A DNA stretch of 64,000 bases from an uncultured Lachnospiraceae bacterium (GTDB lineage Bacteria; Bacillota; Clostridia; Lachnospirales; Lachnospiraceae): NCBI GenBank assembly GCA_902775485.1, contig CACYMJ010000003.1, forward strand, positions 45,258 through 109,257. The letters are read 5' to 3'. Below the pieces are notes generated by a model that did no database searches, was not told the DNA's origin, and was given only the letters and a program-made list of their open reading frames with translations. This document shows positions 34,352-42,927 of the stretch, piece by piece (within the stretch, counting starts at the first letter, position 1; the number at the start of each line of letters is the position of its first letter). Made by a program: the position numbers and the translations under genes.

Positions 34352-35686
34352 ATGGCTAATAATGAGCAAGAAAATGATGGACAGAAGGTACAAGAAGATA
34401 TGGGAATAAGTGCAGTTGGACGGAATACAATAAAACTGTGGTCAGTACAAAGCAGAGCAGTTCTGGATATGATTAAAAATAGCGGCATATATATTCCAGA
34501 CAATAGGAAAAGTTTTTTTGTCAGCGAAAATCCGGAACTTATTAAATTGTACGATTTTGTGACAGATTCATTTAATAAGGTAAATGGAACAGATTATAAA
34601 GGGTTGATCTTTTCTTTTATGTATGCGACTCCTGATCAGTCAGGAATCGGAGAATTCAGTAATTACGAAGATTTCAAATTATTTCTCATGAATATAGGCA
34701 GGAATGCTGTTGAAACCTTTTGGGAAAAGGCTGTACAAAATGATTCCGTGGTTTTTGAATTGGAGTATGAGAAGAACTTTAATCCAATATTAATCGATAT
34801 CAATGATTTTCAATTCTTGATGCCTCCCGTGCTTTTTTTTCCTCCGTATCAGCAATCAGATGTTTATGATATACAATCATGCTTAAGTATAGGGGAGTAT
34901 AGTCTGCCTGTTTTACCAAGTATGCTTGTTCAAGCGCACTCAGGATACATAAGGATGGAGAATATTGTTAATGTATACGACATTTTTGATATTGCCTCCG
35001 GAAAGCCAATAAAAAGAAAGAACAAATGGGAAGATATGGATTATGTTCTAAAACAAGCAAAACAGGATGAACGGGTGCTTGAGCATGCTGATAAAAAACT
35101 GTGGCATAAAAAAGAATTTGTAAAAGAAGCAGTTAGGATCAATGGGTTTGTTTTGAAATATGCCGTAGAAGAATTACGGGCTGACAGGGAGATTGTTTTG
35201 GAGGCTGTAAAAAATAGCGGGTGTGCAATTGCGTTTGCTGCAAAGGAAATGCAGTGGGATAAAGAAATAGTCATGGAAGCTGTAAAGCAGAGCTATGCCG
35301 CTCTCAAAGATGTGGGAGAAGCGTGGCGTGGTAATAAGGGAATTGTGCTTGAAGCTGTTAGGAGAAATGGAAAAGCATTGATGTATGCTGATGAGACCCT
35401 GAGAGACGATAAAGAAGTTGTTCTGGAGGCTGTAAAGCAGAATGGATATGCCCTGCAATATGCCGGTAAAGACTTGCTAAATGACAAAGAAACAGTGATC
35501 GAAGCTATCAAGCAGAGTCCCAGATCGTTCATGTATGCAGACACGAGACTTCACAATGATCGAAAGTTTGTATATGAGGCAATAAAGATAGGGGGCAATG
35601 AAGTGTTGACCTGCGCGAGCGATACTCTAAGAATGGATGAGGAACTTATGGCAGAGGCGAAATTGATATCAGAAAGAAAAGAATAA
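34352..35686 (+). CDS. DUF4116 repeat protein with a DUF3841-like N-terminal domain
   Basis: 444 residues. Residues ~27-210 (IKLWSVQSRAVLDMIKNSGI … VVFELEYEKNFNPILIDIND) resemble DUF3841, whose members start with a KIW-x-Q-S motif. From ~225 to the end come about eight ~24-residue repeats of the DUF4116 type (DKEVVLEAVKQNGYALQYAG, with variants), predicted to be paired helices forming a solenoid. Such repeat tails commonly mediate protein binding. No catalytic residues recognised with certainty. A weak ribosome binding site precedes ATG 34352. Function unknown; A+T-rich codon use sets it apart from core genes. Confidence 0.75.
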   Translation: MANNEQENDGQKVQEDMGISAVGRNTIKLWSVQSRAVLDMIKNSGIYIPDNRKSFFVSENPELIKLYDFVTDSFNKVNGTDYKGLIFSFMYATPDQSGIGEFSNYEDFKLFLMNIGRNAVETFWEKAVQNDSVVFELEYEKNFNPILIDINDFQFLMPPVLFFPPYQQSDVYDIQSCLSIGEYSLPVLPSMLVQAHSGYIRMENIVNVYDIFDIASGKPIKRKNKWEDMDYVLKQAKQDERVLEHADKKLWHKKEFVKEAVRINGFVLKYAVEELRADREIVLEAVKNSGCAIAFAAKEMQWDKEIVMEAVKQSYAALKDVGEAWRGNKGIVLEAVRRNGKALMYADETLRDDKEVVLEAVKQNGYALQYAGKDLLNDKETVIEAIKQSPRSFMYADTRLHNDRKFVYEAIKIGGNEVLTCASDTLRMDEELMAEAKLISERKE

Positions 35687-35726
35687 TGAAGAGTTTTCAT
35701 TTGTAACAGGTTTTTGAAATTGGGTA

Positions 35727-35755
35727 TTGATTTTTTAATTTGATGCCGATATAAT
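35727..35755 (+). promoter_or_regulatory. Promoter of the island RNA
   Basis: TTGATT (35727-35732), 17-bp spacer, TATAAT (35750-35755). Predicted transcript start near 35762, directly upstream of a terminator-ended structured segment. Confidence 0.75.
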
Positions 35756-35761
35756 AGGCGT

Positions 35762-35851
35762 CAGAAAATTTAAAAGAGTTGATATATGAAGCAAATGACG
35801 GAGAGCGCTATAAGTGCGCAGTTCCGGGCTTCATATATCGGCTCTTTTTTT
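35762..35851 (+). ncRNA. Candidate ~90-nt small RNA or attenuator with its own promoter and terminator
   Basis: GAGTTGATATATGAAGC (35776-35792) pairs with GCTTCATATATCGGCTC (35828-35844) along all 17 positions, counting two G-U pairs, and T7 follows (35845-35851). The 35-nt interior can fold further (GGA…TCC enclosing GCGC-TATAAGT-GCGC). The promoter at 35727-35755 places the start just before this stem, so the whole unit is one short RNA, or a terminator-type attenuator for the downstream genes. A short open frame across it (35786 onward) has no ribosome binding site and is rejected. Confidence 0.55.
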
Positions 35852-35889
35852 CGTGCCTTGCACCTTGACAAAGGCAACACGGTATATCG

Positions 35890-35974
35890 CCCTCCCGCCG
35901 GCATACGGCCATCCCGGGGAAGCATTCGCCATGACCTGCGAAAGCAGCGAGCGTGCCATGGATGCAGGGAGGGG
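35890..35974 (+). ncRNA. Structured leader upstream of the 168-residue gene, class unknown
   Basis: CCCTCCC (35890-35896) can pair with GGGAGGG (35967-35973), closing a multibranch structure: GCCG/CGGC (35897-35900/35906-35909), GCAT/ATGC (35922-35925/35962-35965), CATG/CATG (35930-35933/35957-35960) and the hairpin CTGC-GAAA-GCAG (35936-35947) with a GNRA tetraloop. The segment is much richer in G+C than the rest of the island. It sits 48 bases before ATG 36022. No match to a riboswitch class that I know. Confidence 0.45.
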
Positions 35975-36021
35975 AAAAACGTAACTGTTAACAGCAACGC
36001 TTTGAAAGAGAGGTATTTGCT

Positions 36022-36528
36022 ATGGGTAACAAAACAAACGTTAACTTCGTAAATCTTGACCTTAACGGTGTGGATATTTCCGGAAGGAATCCGCTTGAGA
36101 GCCTGCTCAGAAATGAGTATGCCCTCTATAAGGCAATGACTGAACAGTTTGCCTCCGTCGACTGCCGCTCGATGTGTATCGGTGTACTGGAAATGTACTT
36201 TAGCGAACTTCCTCACAGGAAGAAAAAAAACGATGACTCCAATCGTCCGGAGAAATCGCGCATTACGCAGGAGTCAACTCTTGATGCGATGCGAAAGCTC
36301 ATCAGTCGTGATGTGATCGGAAAGATCAACTTCCCGATGATGAACATCTGTCGTGTTGAAGTATGTACCATTCCTAAAGAGGATGGGAGCCACACGTTCG
36401 TGTTCTCTGACGGGATATACTCATTCACTCTTCGCCTTGAGATGGGCAAGTCCCGGCCCAGGCGCATACTGTTGACCCGCGAGGGTGATACCGATACAAT
36501 AAATATGCCGCGCGAAGGCACGGCATAG
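36022..36528 (+). CDS. Hypothetical protein, 168 aa, first gene of the helicase row
   Basis: No family recognised. Soluble, with a charged lysine-rich segment in the middle (PHRKKKNDDSNRPEKS, ~66-81) between a helical N-terminal half (LESLLRNEYALYKAMTEQFA) and a C-terminal half predicted to be mostly beta strand (ICRVEVCTIPKEDGSHTFVF, then YSFTLRLEMGKSRPRRILL). Ribosome binding site AGAGAGG precedes ATG 36022. It ends 26 bases before the giant helicase gene and shares its orientation, so it is likely to be cotranscribed and a partner of that protein. Confidence 0.65.
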   Translation: MGNKTNVNFVNLDLNGVDISGRNPLESLLRNEYALYKAMTEQFASVDCRSMCIGVLEMYFSELPHRKKKNDDSNRPEKSRITQESTLDAMRKLISRDVIGKINFPMMNICRVEVCTIPKEDGSHTFVFSDGIYSFTLRLEMGKSRPRRILLTREGDTDTINMPREGTA

Positions 36529-36554
36529 ATTGGACCGGTAGAGGAGATTTGACT

Positions 36555-39500
36555 ATGGCTGAAAAAAAAGAAAAGACAATAGTATTTGTTGATCTTGAGG
36601 TGCATAAAAGGCCGGAAAAAATATATGAGATCGGAGCCATAAAGGCGACCGTGGAATACACTCCTGAATATAAATCCATAGAGCTATGTGAACCGGATAA
36701 TAACGGTAAATTCCATCGTAAGATAGAGAATTCAACGAATTTATATGATAAGGAAGTAGATAGTATTCTGAATGACTTTTATGAATACGTCAAAAACTGT
36801 AAAGCAGACTATATCTGCGGACATAATATCATAGCTTTTGACAGTAAATATCTTGAGGAAGGAAAGAAGATAAAGGACAAGGCTGGTTATAAATATATAG
36901 ATACACTTACAATATCTCCGTTTTTGAGAGCGGAATACCCGTATCATAAACTTGAAAAGGGTTATAAATATGCTGAATTATGTAATGATCCCGTTGAGGA
37001 CGTAAAAGAGTGTCATGAACGATTAAAAGACGAAATAGAAAGGTTTCTGGAGATGAGAGATAATAAAGAGGATAAAGTTATCCTTGACATTATCGCATCT
37101 TTGCTTAAGCGCAAAGATGAATCATTCCAACCCGAATCTAAACTGGACTATGAAGAGTTATGGGAGCAGGAAAACCATTTCTTTGAATTGGTTGGGTTTA
37201 AGGTTCCTGAAGAATATGATGGTGAAGATGAAAAGATCATTAATAATATAACTGAAAAGATAATGGAACTATATCGCGGTGAGATGTGTGAATCTGCGCG
37301 TGATGCTGTAAAAGAATACGTCAAGGAAACCCCTCGAGCCCTGGGGTATTACCTGGCAAATATATTTGTTAACATGAAAATGAATAATTCGGAACAGGAT
37401 CATCACCGTCATGTATCACTTCCTCCTTATGTGGAGAGATGCTTTATGGGAATTGATGAGCTTAACCGGACGCTTAGGGGGGCGAAATGTAATAAAGACA
37501 ACTGCAGCTATTGCAAAAAGATGTTTGATACTGGTGCAGCATTACGGCGTATTTTTCCGGACAAAGAGGGATTCCTGACCATAAATGAAGATGGAAAAGA
37601 AAGAAGTCTTCAGGAAGAAGGCGTAGAACTTGCCTTAAAAAATGAAAGCATATTTGCGATTTTTCCGACCGGAGGAGGAAAATCTCTGACATTTCAAATG
37701 CCTGCGATCATGCAATGGGAACAGATGGGCGCACTGACGGTTGTAATTTCGCCGCTTCAATCGCTTATGAACGATCAGATAAAGGAATACGAAAAAAATC
37801 AAATAGGTGAAATAGTTACCATAAACGGCTCTCAAACTGACCGGGAGAGGAAAGACAGTATTGAGATGGTAAGGAGCGGCCAGGCATCCGTACTTGAGAT
37901 TTCTCCCGAAATACTCAGATCAAGGAGGATCCACGCACTTCTTCGAGCCCGGATGATCGCCAGATTTGTGATAGATGAGGCTCACTGTTTTTCAAGTTGG
38001 GGACAGGAATTTCGACCTGATTATCTGTATATAGGCAAAATACTTGAAAGGCTAAAAGAATGCAAAGGACTTAACAGTAATATTCCGGTTTCATGTTTTA
38101 CCGCTACGGCCAACGAAAACGTCATCAATGATATAAATAAATATTTTGCAAATGAAAAATGGAAATATGAACTTAAAGATTGTATGACCAAAGCGCAAAG
38201 GAATAATCTGAGCTATGAGGTTAGACTGGTAAAAACCGATGCCAAGATGACGGACAACAGAGATACGATCCGGGAAAAGTGCGAAGAAGCGAAGAAGACA
38301 GAATTACTAAATCTGCTTGATAGGATATTGAATTCTGATGAAAAGCGTCTGGATGGTTCTATAATTGTTTTTGCTGCATACACAAAGAGTACGGAAGCTC
38401 TTGCAGGTGCTATAAACGATAAATTTGGGGCTAAAACAGCGCGATTCTTTCATGGAGATTTGCCAAGGGAGGAGAAAAAAACCGCCCAGGACAGTTTTAT
38501 GAAAGGTGAATGCAAGATCATGGTATCGACGTCTGCGTTTGGAATGGGAGTTGATAAGAAGGATGTCAGATATGTGATCCATTATGACATATCTCAGTCA
38601 TTTGAGGATTACGTTCAGGAAGCCGGAAGAGCGGGCCGGGATGGCAGACCTGCAAAATGTATCATACTGTACTCGGAAGGCGACTATGATCTGGATACTA
38701 TAGACAATTTACAGAAAGTTTCCCAAATAACCTTAAGGGATATTAATACTGTCTGGAATTATATCCGTAGTATCAAAAGAAAAGAGACCGATGTTCTTAC
38801 TTCGTTTAGGGTTCTGTCATCAAAGATCAGAACAAAAAAGACTGCAAATAAGAATAAGGACAGTGCCGAAAACAAAGCGCGTGCAATAATCCAACTACTT
38901 GAAAATACCGGCTATTTAGAACGAAATGACGATATTACGCGTTCTTATTGTGTAGCTAAGAATATTAAGAATCGGGAAGAAATACTTAGCACATTGACGG
39001 ATGAGACGGATAAAGTATGGATGAACTGTATCATTGATTACATGAATGATCATCGATTTGATCCAGATTGTGTGGATATTATAAGACTTAGAAATGAGAC
39101 GGCTGTGCTTGTTGAAGGATCAAAAAAGTATGAAAAAATAAAAAATGTCTTTGAAAACAGACGAAAGGATGTCAGGTCTTTTAAAAAGCTGCTAAGACTT
39201 TTGAATGACAAATCGGCTGTGATGACGGACTCTGATGTTCGACTGTCACTGGAAACAGAAAAGACGGCTGTTGATTCAAAGCCTAACGAGATTTATGACG
39301 AAGAAAAAAGAATGTTAGACGTCCTGAAAGAAAAAAGCGGAGTCCTTGATTTTAGCAAAGATAAAGGTAAATATACCCGTAAGATCCTTATGATCTGGAG
39401 ATACGACGGATATGTGGATAAATATAACAGCCTCGAAACTCTTAAATGCAGAATGAGGCATGAGGAAGATGTCAAATGGATCGAAGAATGCATTAAGAGG

Positions 39501-42014
39501 AGGCACGAAGTTGTTAATATACTATGGAATGAAGTAGAAAAAAAGGGTGTATTAGAGTTTAAGAAAAGCGTTTTTCTTAATAACAACAGTAAATTTTCTT
39601 CGACTGATCTTGACAGTGCATTACGGTTCTTTTCGTATATGAAATTGCTTGATGTGAGGGATGAGACGCTGGTGTTTGAGAGGTCGATAAGCCTTACAGT
39701 AAAAAAAGATGAAGAGTTTAAGGAAGATGATTATTCTGATATGACGAATTACTATTCCAGAAAGGATTATCAGAAGATCATACTTAAAAAGTTTGTTGAT
39801 ATCGTAAGCGGCGAGTCTGATTCTGATTTAGAGGGATCCGCAACAAAAATGATAAGTGATTATTTTTCATGTAAATGGAATGTTTTCCTTAAGGACTATG
39901 AAATAGTAGAGGAAAAGAATAAGAGCGAAAGTAAGAAAAATGATTCATATCACTATTATAAGGGTAGAGAATTAAATGAAGAACAGATAAAAGTTGTGGA
40001 TGAGGGAGTGGGCCAAAAGGCTCATCCGATCGTTCATGTGACAGCCGGACCGGGAAGCGGAAAAACGACGGTCATGGTCAAAAAGGTCGCATCCCTTATC
40101 GGAAGAGAGGATTATGAACCTCGGGATATTCTGATATTAAGCCATACTAACGCGACAAATGATGAAATACTCTCAAGGATAGTAGATGAGGTCGGGTCCG
40201 ATGCGTACAGGATGGAGATCAGAACCTTTCATTCTTTTGCCAATGCTGTTAATGATGCTCTCGAAATGGATGAGAGGAGCACAGGACAATATGATTGTAA
40301 GTGTTTTGCTGCTTTGGCGAATAAGTTACGGGAGTCAAAAAAATCCGGGGCATATCAGGAGAATGTAATTTACAGGAAAAAAGTCCTAATACTTGATGAA
40401 GCCCAGGATCTCAATGAGTACATGTATGAGTTTATCTGCGGACTGATGGCTGTGAATTATGATGATGAAAATAACTATTTAAGGGTCATTATGGTTGCAG
40501 ATGAAAATCAGCTGATACATGATTTTCTGCGTGATGGTGATTCAGACAAAAAAAACAGAGCCAGTGCCGATAATATACAAAAACTTAAGAGAACAGATAA
40601 AAAGGGGAAAGAATTAGAAAATAAAATCAGAAGTGTTGGAGAGTACTATCTTACCTTCAACTACAGAAGTAAAGCCCGAATCGTTTATTATTCTCAGAAT
40701 TATAAAGAATACTTTATTTCGAATAAAACGGGAAAAGCTAAAGAGGAAATAGAGAAAGAGCGCATGAAGCCGATTACTGATATAAAAGGAGAGATCTACT
40801 GGTGTATTCCCCGGGAGAGCCCCATTCTTCCATGCGTAGCTGAAAGAATAGCTAAGGATGTTGATGAATGGCTGAAAACCAAACATACCACTACGTTGTC
40901 AATTGGAGTCTTGACGGATAAAAAAGACTACATGACCGATATTGCTGGTTTTATAAAAAACGCTATGAGTAAGTATGATATAGTGAAACCTCTGGAGGAA
41001 AAGGTTAAGTTTAACATTGTCAACGGGGGAGATAATTATTTCTCTATTCTTTATCTTGATGAGTTTCATGCAATAATGCGAAGGTTGGATGAAGTATCTT
41101 TCGATGACGGAACTGTTACTTCTGATATCCTGAATGAACGCTTGGAGGACTTTAAGAAGGCCTATGATAATAGCAGATACCGTGACGTGGCGATACGTTT
41201 TGTAAAAGAAATGTCTGACGAATCGGGAATAAACATTTATGAACTGAAAAACAGACTGAGTTTGATAACCTTTGATGAATTTGCAGATAAGTATTGTGAA
41301 CAGAAAGATTCGGATCCCGTATCAAAACCTATTGTTGAGATCAACCTGGTGAACATTCACAAAGCTAAGGGGGCAGAGTTTGAATGGGTATACATGTATG
41401 CTCCCAACTCAAACAGTCGCTTTAATAATATTGAAAGAATGCGATATGTTGCAATGACACGCGCAAGGGACAGACTGTGTGTATTTGAGGATAATAAGGA
41501 AAAACTGAAAAAAAAGTATGGTCCGATGATAGAGGATATAGAAGAAATAACTGTGGATAATCAAATAGCATATCGTGAGACTGATTCGGTTTGTTTTGAG
41601 ATAACAAATGGAAATCTGTGGCCAAAAGCTGATAGATGTGGATCCGGTTATGCAAATGGAGATGATCTATTTAACGAATATAATAAGCAGTTTAAGACAT
41701 ACTATACTGAAGAAGAATTTATCAGTAATAACGGATATTTTACGGATACTCCTCCTGAATATCAGGCCGGCACCTGTAAGGGATGTATTAAAGAATGGTG
41801 GCCAGGTAAGAAAAATCTATCGACTCGTCATGGGACGTTTTATGTCAATGGCATAGAAAGAGAGAACGTGAAATATTATCACGGGCCGGATAAAAAAGGC
41901 GAAGTACCGGTAAAAGCAGTATTCATTAAAGATTTTACATATAATGGAACTTATTCCAATTTTTTGAAATACGGTCAACATTATTATAAAAAGTGTATGC
42001 TCCCGGATATTTGA
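36555..42014 (+). CDS. Giant DEDD exonuclease - RecQ helicase - UvrD helicase fusion, 1819 aa
   Basis: Three nucleic-acid engines in one chain. Residues ~8-160: DEDD-type 3'-5' exonuclease (VFVDLEVHKRPEKIYEIGAI; CGHNIIAFDSKYL; final DPVEDVKECHERL). About 310-325: a Cys cluster (CNKDNCSYCKKM), perhaps metal-binding. About 350-800: RecQ-type superfamily 2 helicase with Walker A FPTGGGKSLTF (~371), FVIDEAHCFSSWGQEFRPDY (~470), FGMGVDKKDVRYVIHYD and QEAGRAGRDGRP. About 1140-1660: superfamily 1 UvrD/Rep-type helicase with TAGPGSGKTTVMV (~1164), LILDEAQDLNEY (~1280), LTFNYRSKARIV, NIHKAKGAEFEWVYMYAP and YVAMTRARDRLCVF. All nucleotide-binding motifs look intact. ATG 36555 has GAGGAG 8 bases upstream. 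It should unwind and degrade DNA; a defence or repair role is inference from its place in an A+T-rich island. Confidence 0.88.
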   Translation: MAEKKEKTIVFVDLEVHKRPEKIYEIGAIKATVEYTPEYKSIELCEPDNNGKFHRKIENSTNLYDKEVDSILNDFYEYVKNCKADYICGHNIIAFDSKYLEEGKKIKDKAGYKYIDTLTISPFLRAEYPYHKLEKGYKYAELCNDPVEDVKECHERLKDEIERFLEMRDNKEDKVILDIIASLLKRKDESFQPESKLDYEELWEQENHFFELVGFKVPEEYDGEDEKIINNITEKIMELYRGEMCESARDAVKEYVKETPRALGYYLANIFVNMKMNNSEQDHHRHVSLPPYVERCFMGIDELNRTLRGAKCNKDNCSYCKKMFDTGAALRRIFPDKEGFLTINEDGKERSLQEEGVELALKNESIFAIFPTGGGKSLTFQMPAIMQWEQMGALTVVISPLQSLMNDQIKEYEKNQIGEIVTINGSQTDRERKDSIEMVRSGQASVLEISPEILRSRRIHALLRARMIARFVIDEAHCFSSWGQEFRPDYLYIGKILERLKECKGLNSNIPVSCFTATANENVINDINKYFANEKWKYELKDCMTKAQRNNLSYEVRLVKTDAKMTDNRDTIREKCEEAKKTELLNLLDRILNSDEKRLDGSIIVFAAYTKSTEALAGAINDKFGAKTARFFHGDLPREEKKTAQDSFMKGECKIMVSTSAFGMGVDKKDVRYVIHYDISQSFEDYVQEAGRAGRDGRPAKCIILYSEGDYDLDTIDNLQKVSQITLRDINTVWNYIRSIKRKETDVLTSFRVLSSKIRTKKTANKNKDSAENKARAIIQLLENTGYLERNDDITRSYCVAKNIKNREEILSTLTDETDKVWMNCIIDYMNDHRFDPDCVDIIRLRNETAVLVEGSKKYEKIKNVFENRRKDVRSFKKLLRLLNDKSAVMTDSDVRLSLETEKTAVDSKPNEIYDEEKRMLDVLKEKSGVLDFSKDKGKYTRKILMIWRYDGYVDKYNSLETLKCRMRHEEDVKWIEECIKRRHEVVNILWNEVEKKGVLEFKKSVFLNNNSKFSSTDLDSALRFFSYMKLLDVRDETLVFERSISLTVKKDEEFKEDDYSDMTNYYSRKDYQKIILKKFVDIVSGESDSDLEGSATKMISDYFSCKWNVFLKDYEIVEEKNKSESKKNDSYHYYKGRELNEEQIKVVDEGVGQKAHPIVHVTAGPGSGKTTVMVKKVASLIGREDYEPRDILILSHTNATNDEILSRIVDEVGSDAYRMEIRTFHSFANAVNDALEMDERSTGQYDCKCFAALANKLRESKKSGAYQENVIYRKKVLILDEAQDLNEYMYEFICGLMAVNYDDENNYLRVIMVADENQLIHDFLRDGDSDKKNRASADNIQKLKRTDKKGKELENKIRSVGEYYLTFNYRSKARIVYYSQNYKEYFISNKTGKAKEEIEKERMKPITDIKGEIYWCIPRESPILPCVAERIAKDVDEWLKTKHTTTLSIGVLTDKKDYMTDIAGFIKNAMSKYDIVKPLEEKVKFNIVNGGDNYFSILYLDEFHAIMRRLDEVSFDDGTVTSDILNERLEDFKKAYDNSRYRDVAIRFVKEMSDESGINIYELKNRLSLITFDEFADKYCEQKDSDPVSKPIVEINLVNIHKAKGAEFEWVYMYAPNSNSRFNNIERMRYVAMTRARDRLCVFEDNKEKLKKKYGPMIEDIEEITVDNQIAYRETDSVCFEITNGNLWPKADRCGSGYANGDDLFNEYNKQFKTYYTEEEFISNNGYFTDTPPEYQAGTCKGCIKEWWPGKKNLSTRHGTFYVNGIERENVKYYHGPDKKGEVPVKAVFIKDFTYNGTYSNFLKYGQHYYKKCMLPDI

Positions 42015-42096
42015 ACCTTTTTATCATATAGCATTGTCTTTACCATATGATGCCGGGTGATAACGAAAACAAGAGTCGAACTGTGAAGGAGATAAT

Positions 42097-42651
42097 ATGA
42101 GCAGATTTTTTGTGAAGAATATCAGAAGTAAAAAATTGTGGGATGAGGTCGGAGACGTGTACGGCTATATGACGCTTATCGTTTCGATAGAGTACCAAAA
42201 GGACGGTGGCAATTCCGGGTGGTTAACTGTCGTTAAGGCAGACGATGCATATCTCGGAATTCCGAGCTTTTTTACGGATGATGAGGATCGATTCGAGAAG
42301 TACGTGGATCACTATGACGATTCTAAAACGTTTACAGATAAAGAAGGGGGAATACAGGCTGATCCTGACTTCAAACCGGTACGTGTTGATTCTTTCGAGG
42401 GCATCGATCTGAATTTTGATGACAGCTTTGACGAGCACGATGACATGTATTACGGTTTATATGACCGGATATTAAACAGTAAACGCGATAATGAAGCAGC
42501 TCAGTTCCTCCGGTTTGTCATTGCACTTATCACTTCCGGGGAAAATGAGGCCGATGAACTTATCGAACTTGCAAAGGACCGGTATATAGATGAAATAGAT
42601 ATTCCGGTTTGTGAAATGGAAAGAAGATATCTTAACAGGTCTGTAAATTGA
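42097..42651 (+). CDS. Hypothetical acidic protein, 184 aa, last gene of the helicase row
   Basis: No family recognised. Acidic, soluble; the N-terminal part (FFVKNIRSKKLWDEVGDVYG … LIVSIEYQKDGG) looks beta-rich. The middle is very rich in Asp (NFDDSFDEHDDMYYGLYD), and the end is helical (FLRFVIALITSGENEADELI). The ribosome binding site GAAGGAG precedes ATG 42097. It lies 82 bases after the giant helicase gene, same strand. A strongly acidic partner of a nuclease-helicase could be a DNA mimic or regulator, but that is speculation. Confidence 0.6.
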   Translation: MSRFFVKNIRSKKLWDEVGDVYGYMTLIVSIEYQKDGGNSGWLTVVKADDAYLGIPSFFTDDEDRFEKYVDHYDDSKTFTDKEGGIQADPDFKPVRVDSFEGIDLNFDDSFDEHDDMYYGLYDRILNSKRDNEAAQFLRFVIALITSGENEADELIELAKDRYIDEIDIPVCEMERRYLNRSVN

Positions 42652-42709
42652 TAATAAGATGCAGACAGGATTGATCCGAAATATTTAATGGAGATAAACA
42701 ACATATCTT

Positions 42710-42880
42710 AAGGAACTCGGATACACTGAGTGGAAACAGTTGGATAATGGCAAAAAAGCAACCATTGTGACGGATAAAGGTAAAGAGATCGGGATATTTG
42801 CGTTAAAAAGCAGTGAAAAAAGCATGCCTACTATGTATAAGGCTTTCACCTTGAATGAAAAAATACCAAAAATTTTGTGA
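42710..42880 (+). pseudogene. C-terminal remnant of an unidentified protein
   Basis: A 56-codon frame reads KELGYTEWKQLDNGKKATIV… and ends FTLNEKIPKIL before TGA 42878. It has clear protein character but no start codon; the adjacent frame upstream (DPKYLMEINNI) ends at TAA, so a frameshift probably split the gene. Marks the right end of the island, next to the histidine kinase 3' end. Confidence 0.45.
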
Positions 42881-42927
42881 GAATTATGCACCTTTCAGAG
42901 CAAGTCTGAAAAGATTTCCGAATCAGG

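Noticed and set aside
35786-36052. 88-codon open frame across the structured RNA region
   Set aside because: Runs through a terminator stem and the T-run, has no ribosome binding site and overlaps the real gene start at 36022.
36555-42014. AddAB/RecBCD-type helicase-nuclease
   Set aside because: The order DEDD exonuclease - RecQ - UvrD and the lack of a C-terminal RecB nuclease domain do not match AddA, AddB or RecB.
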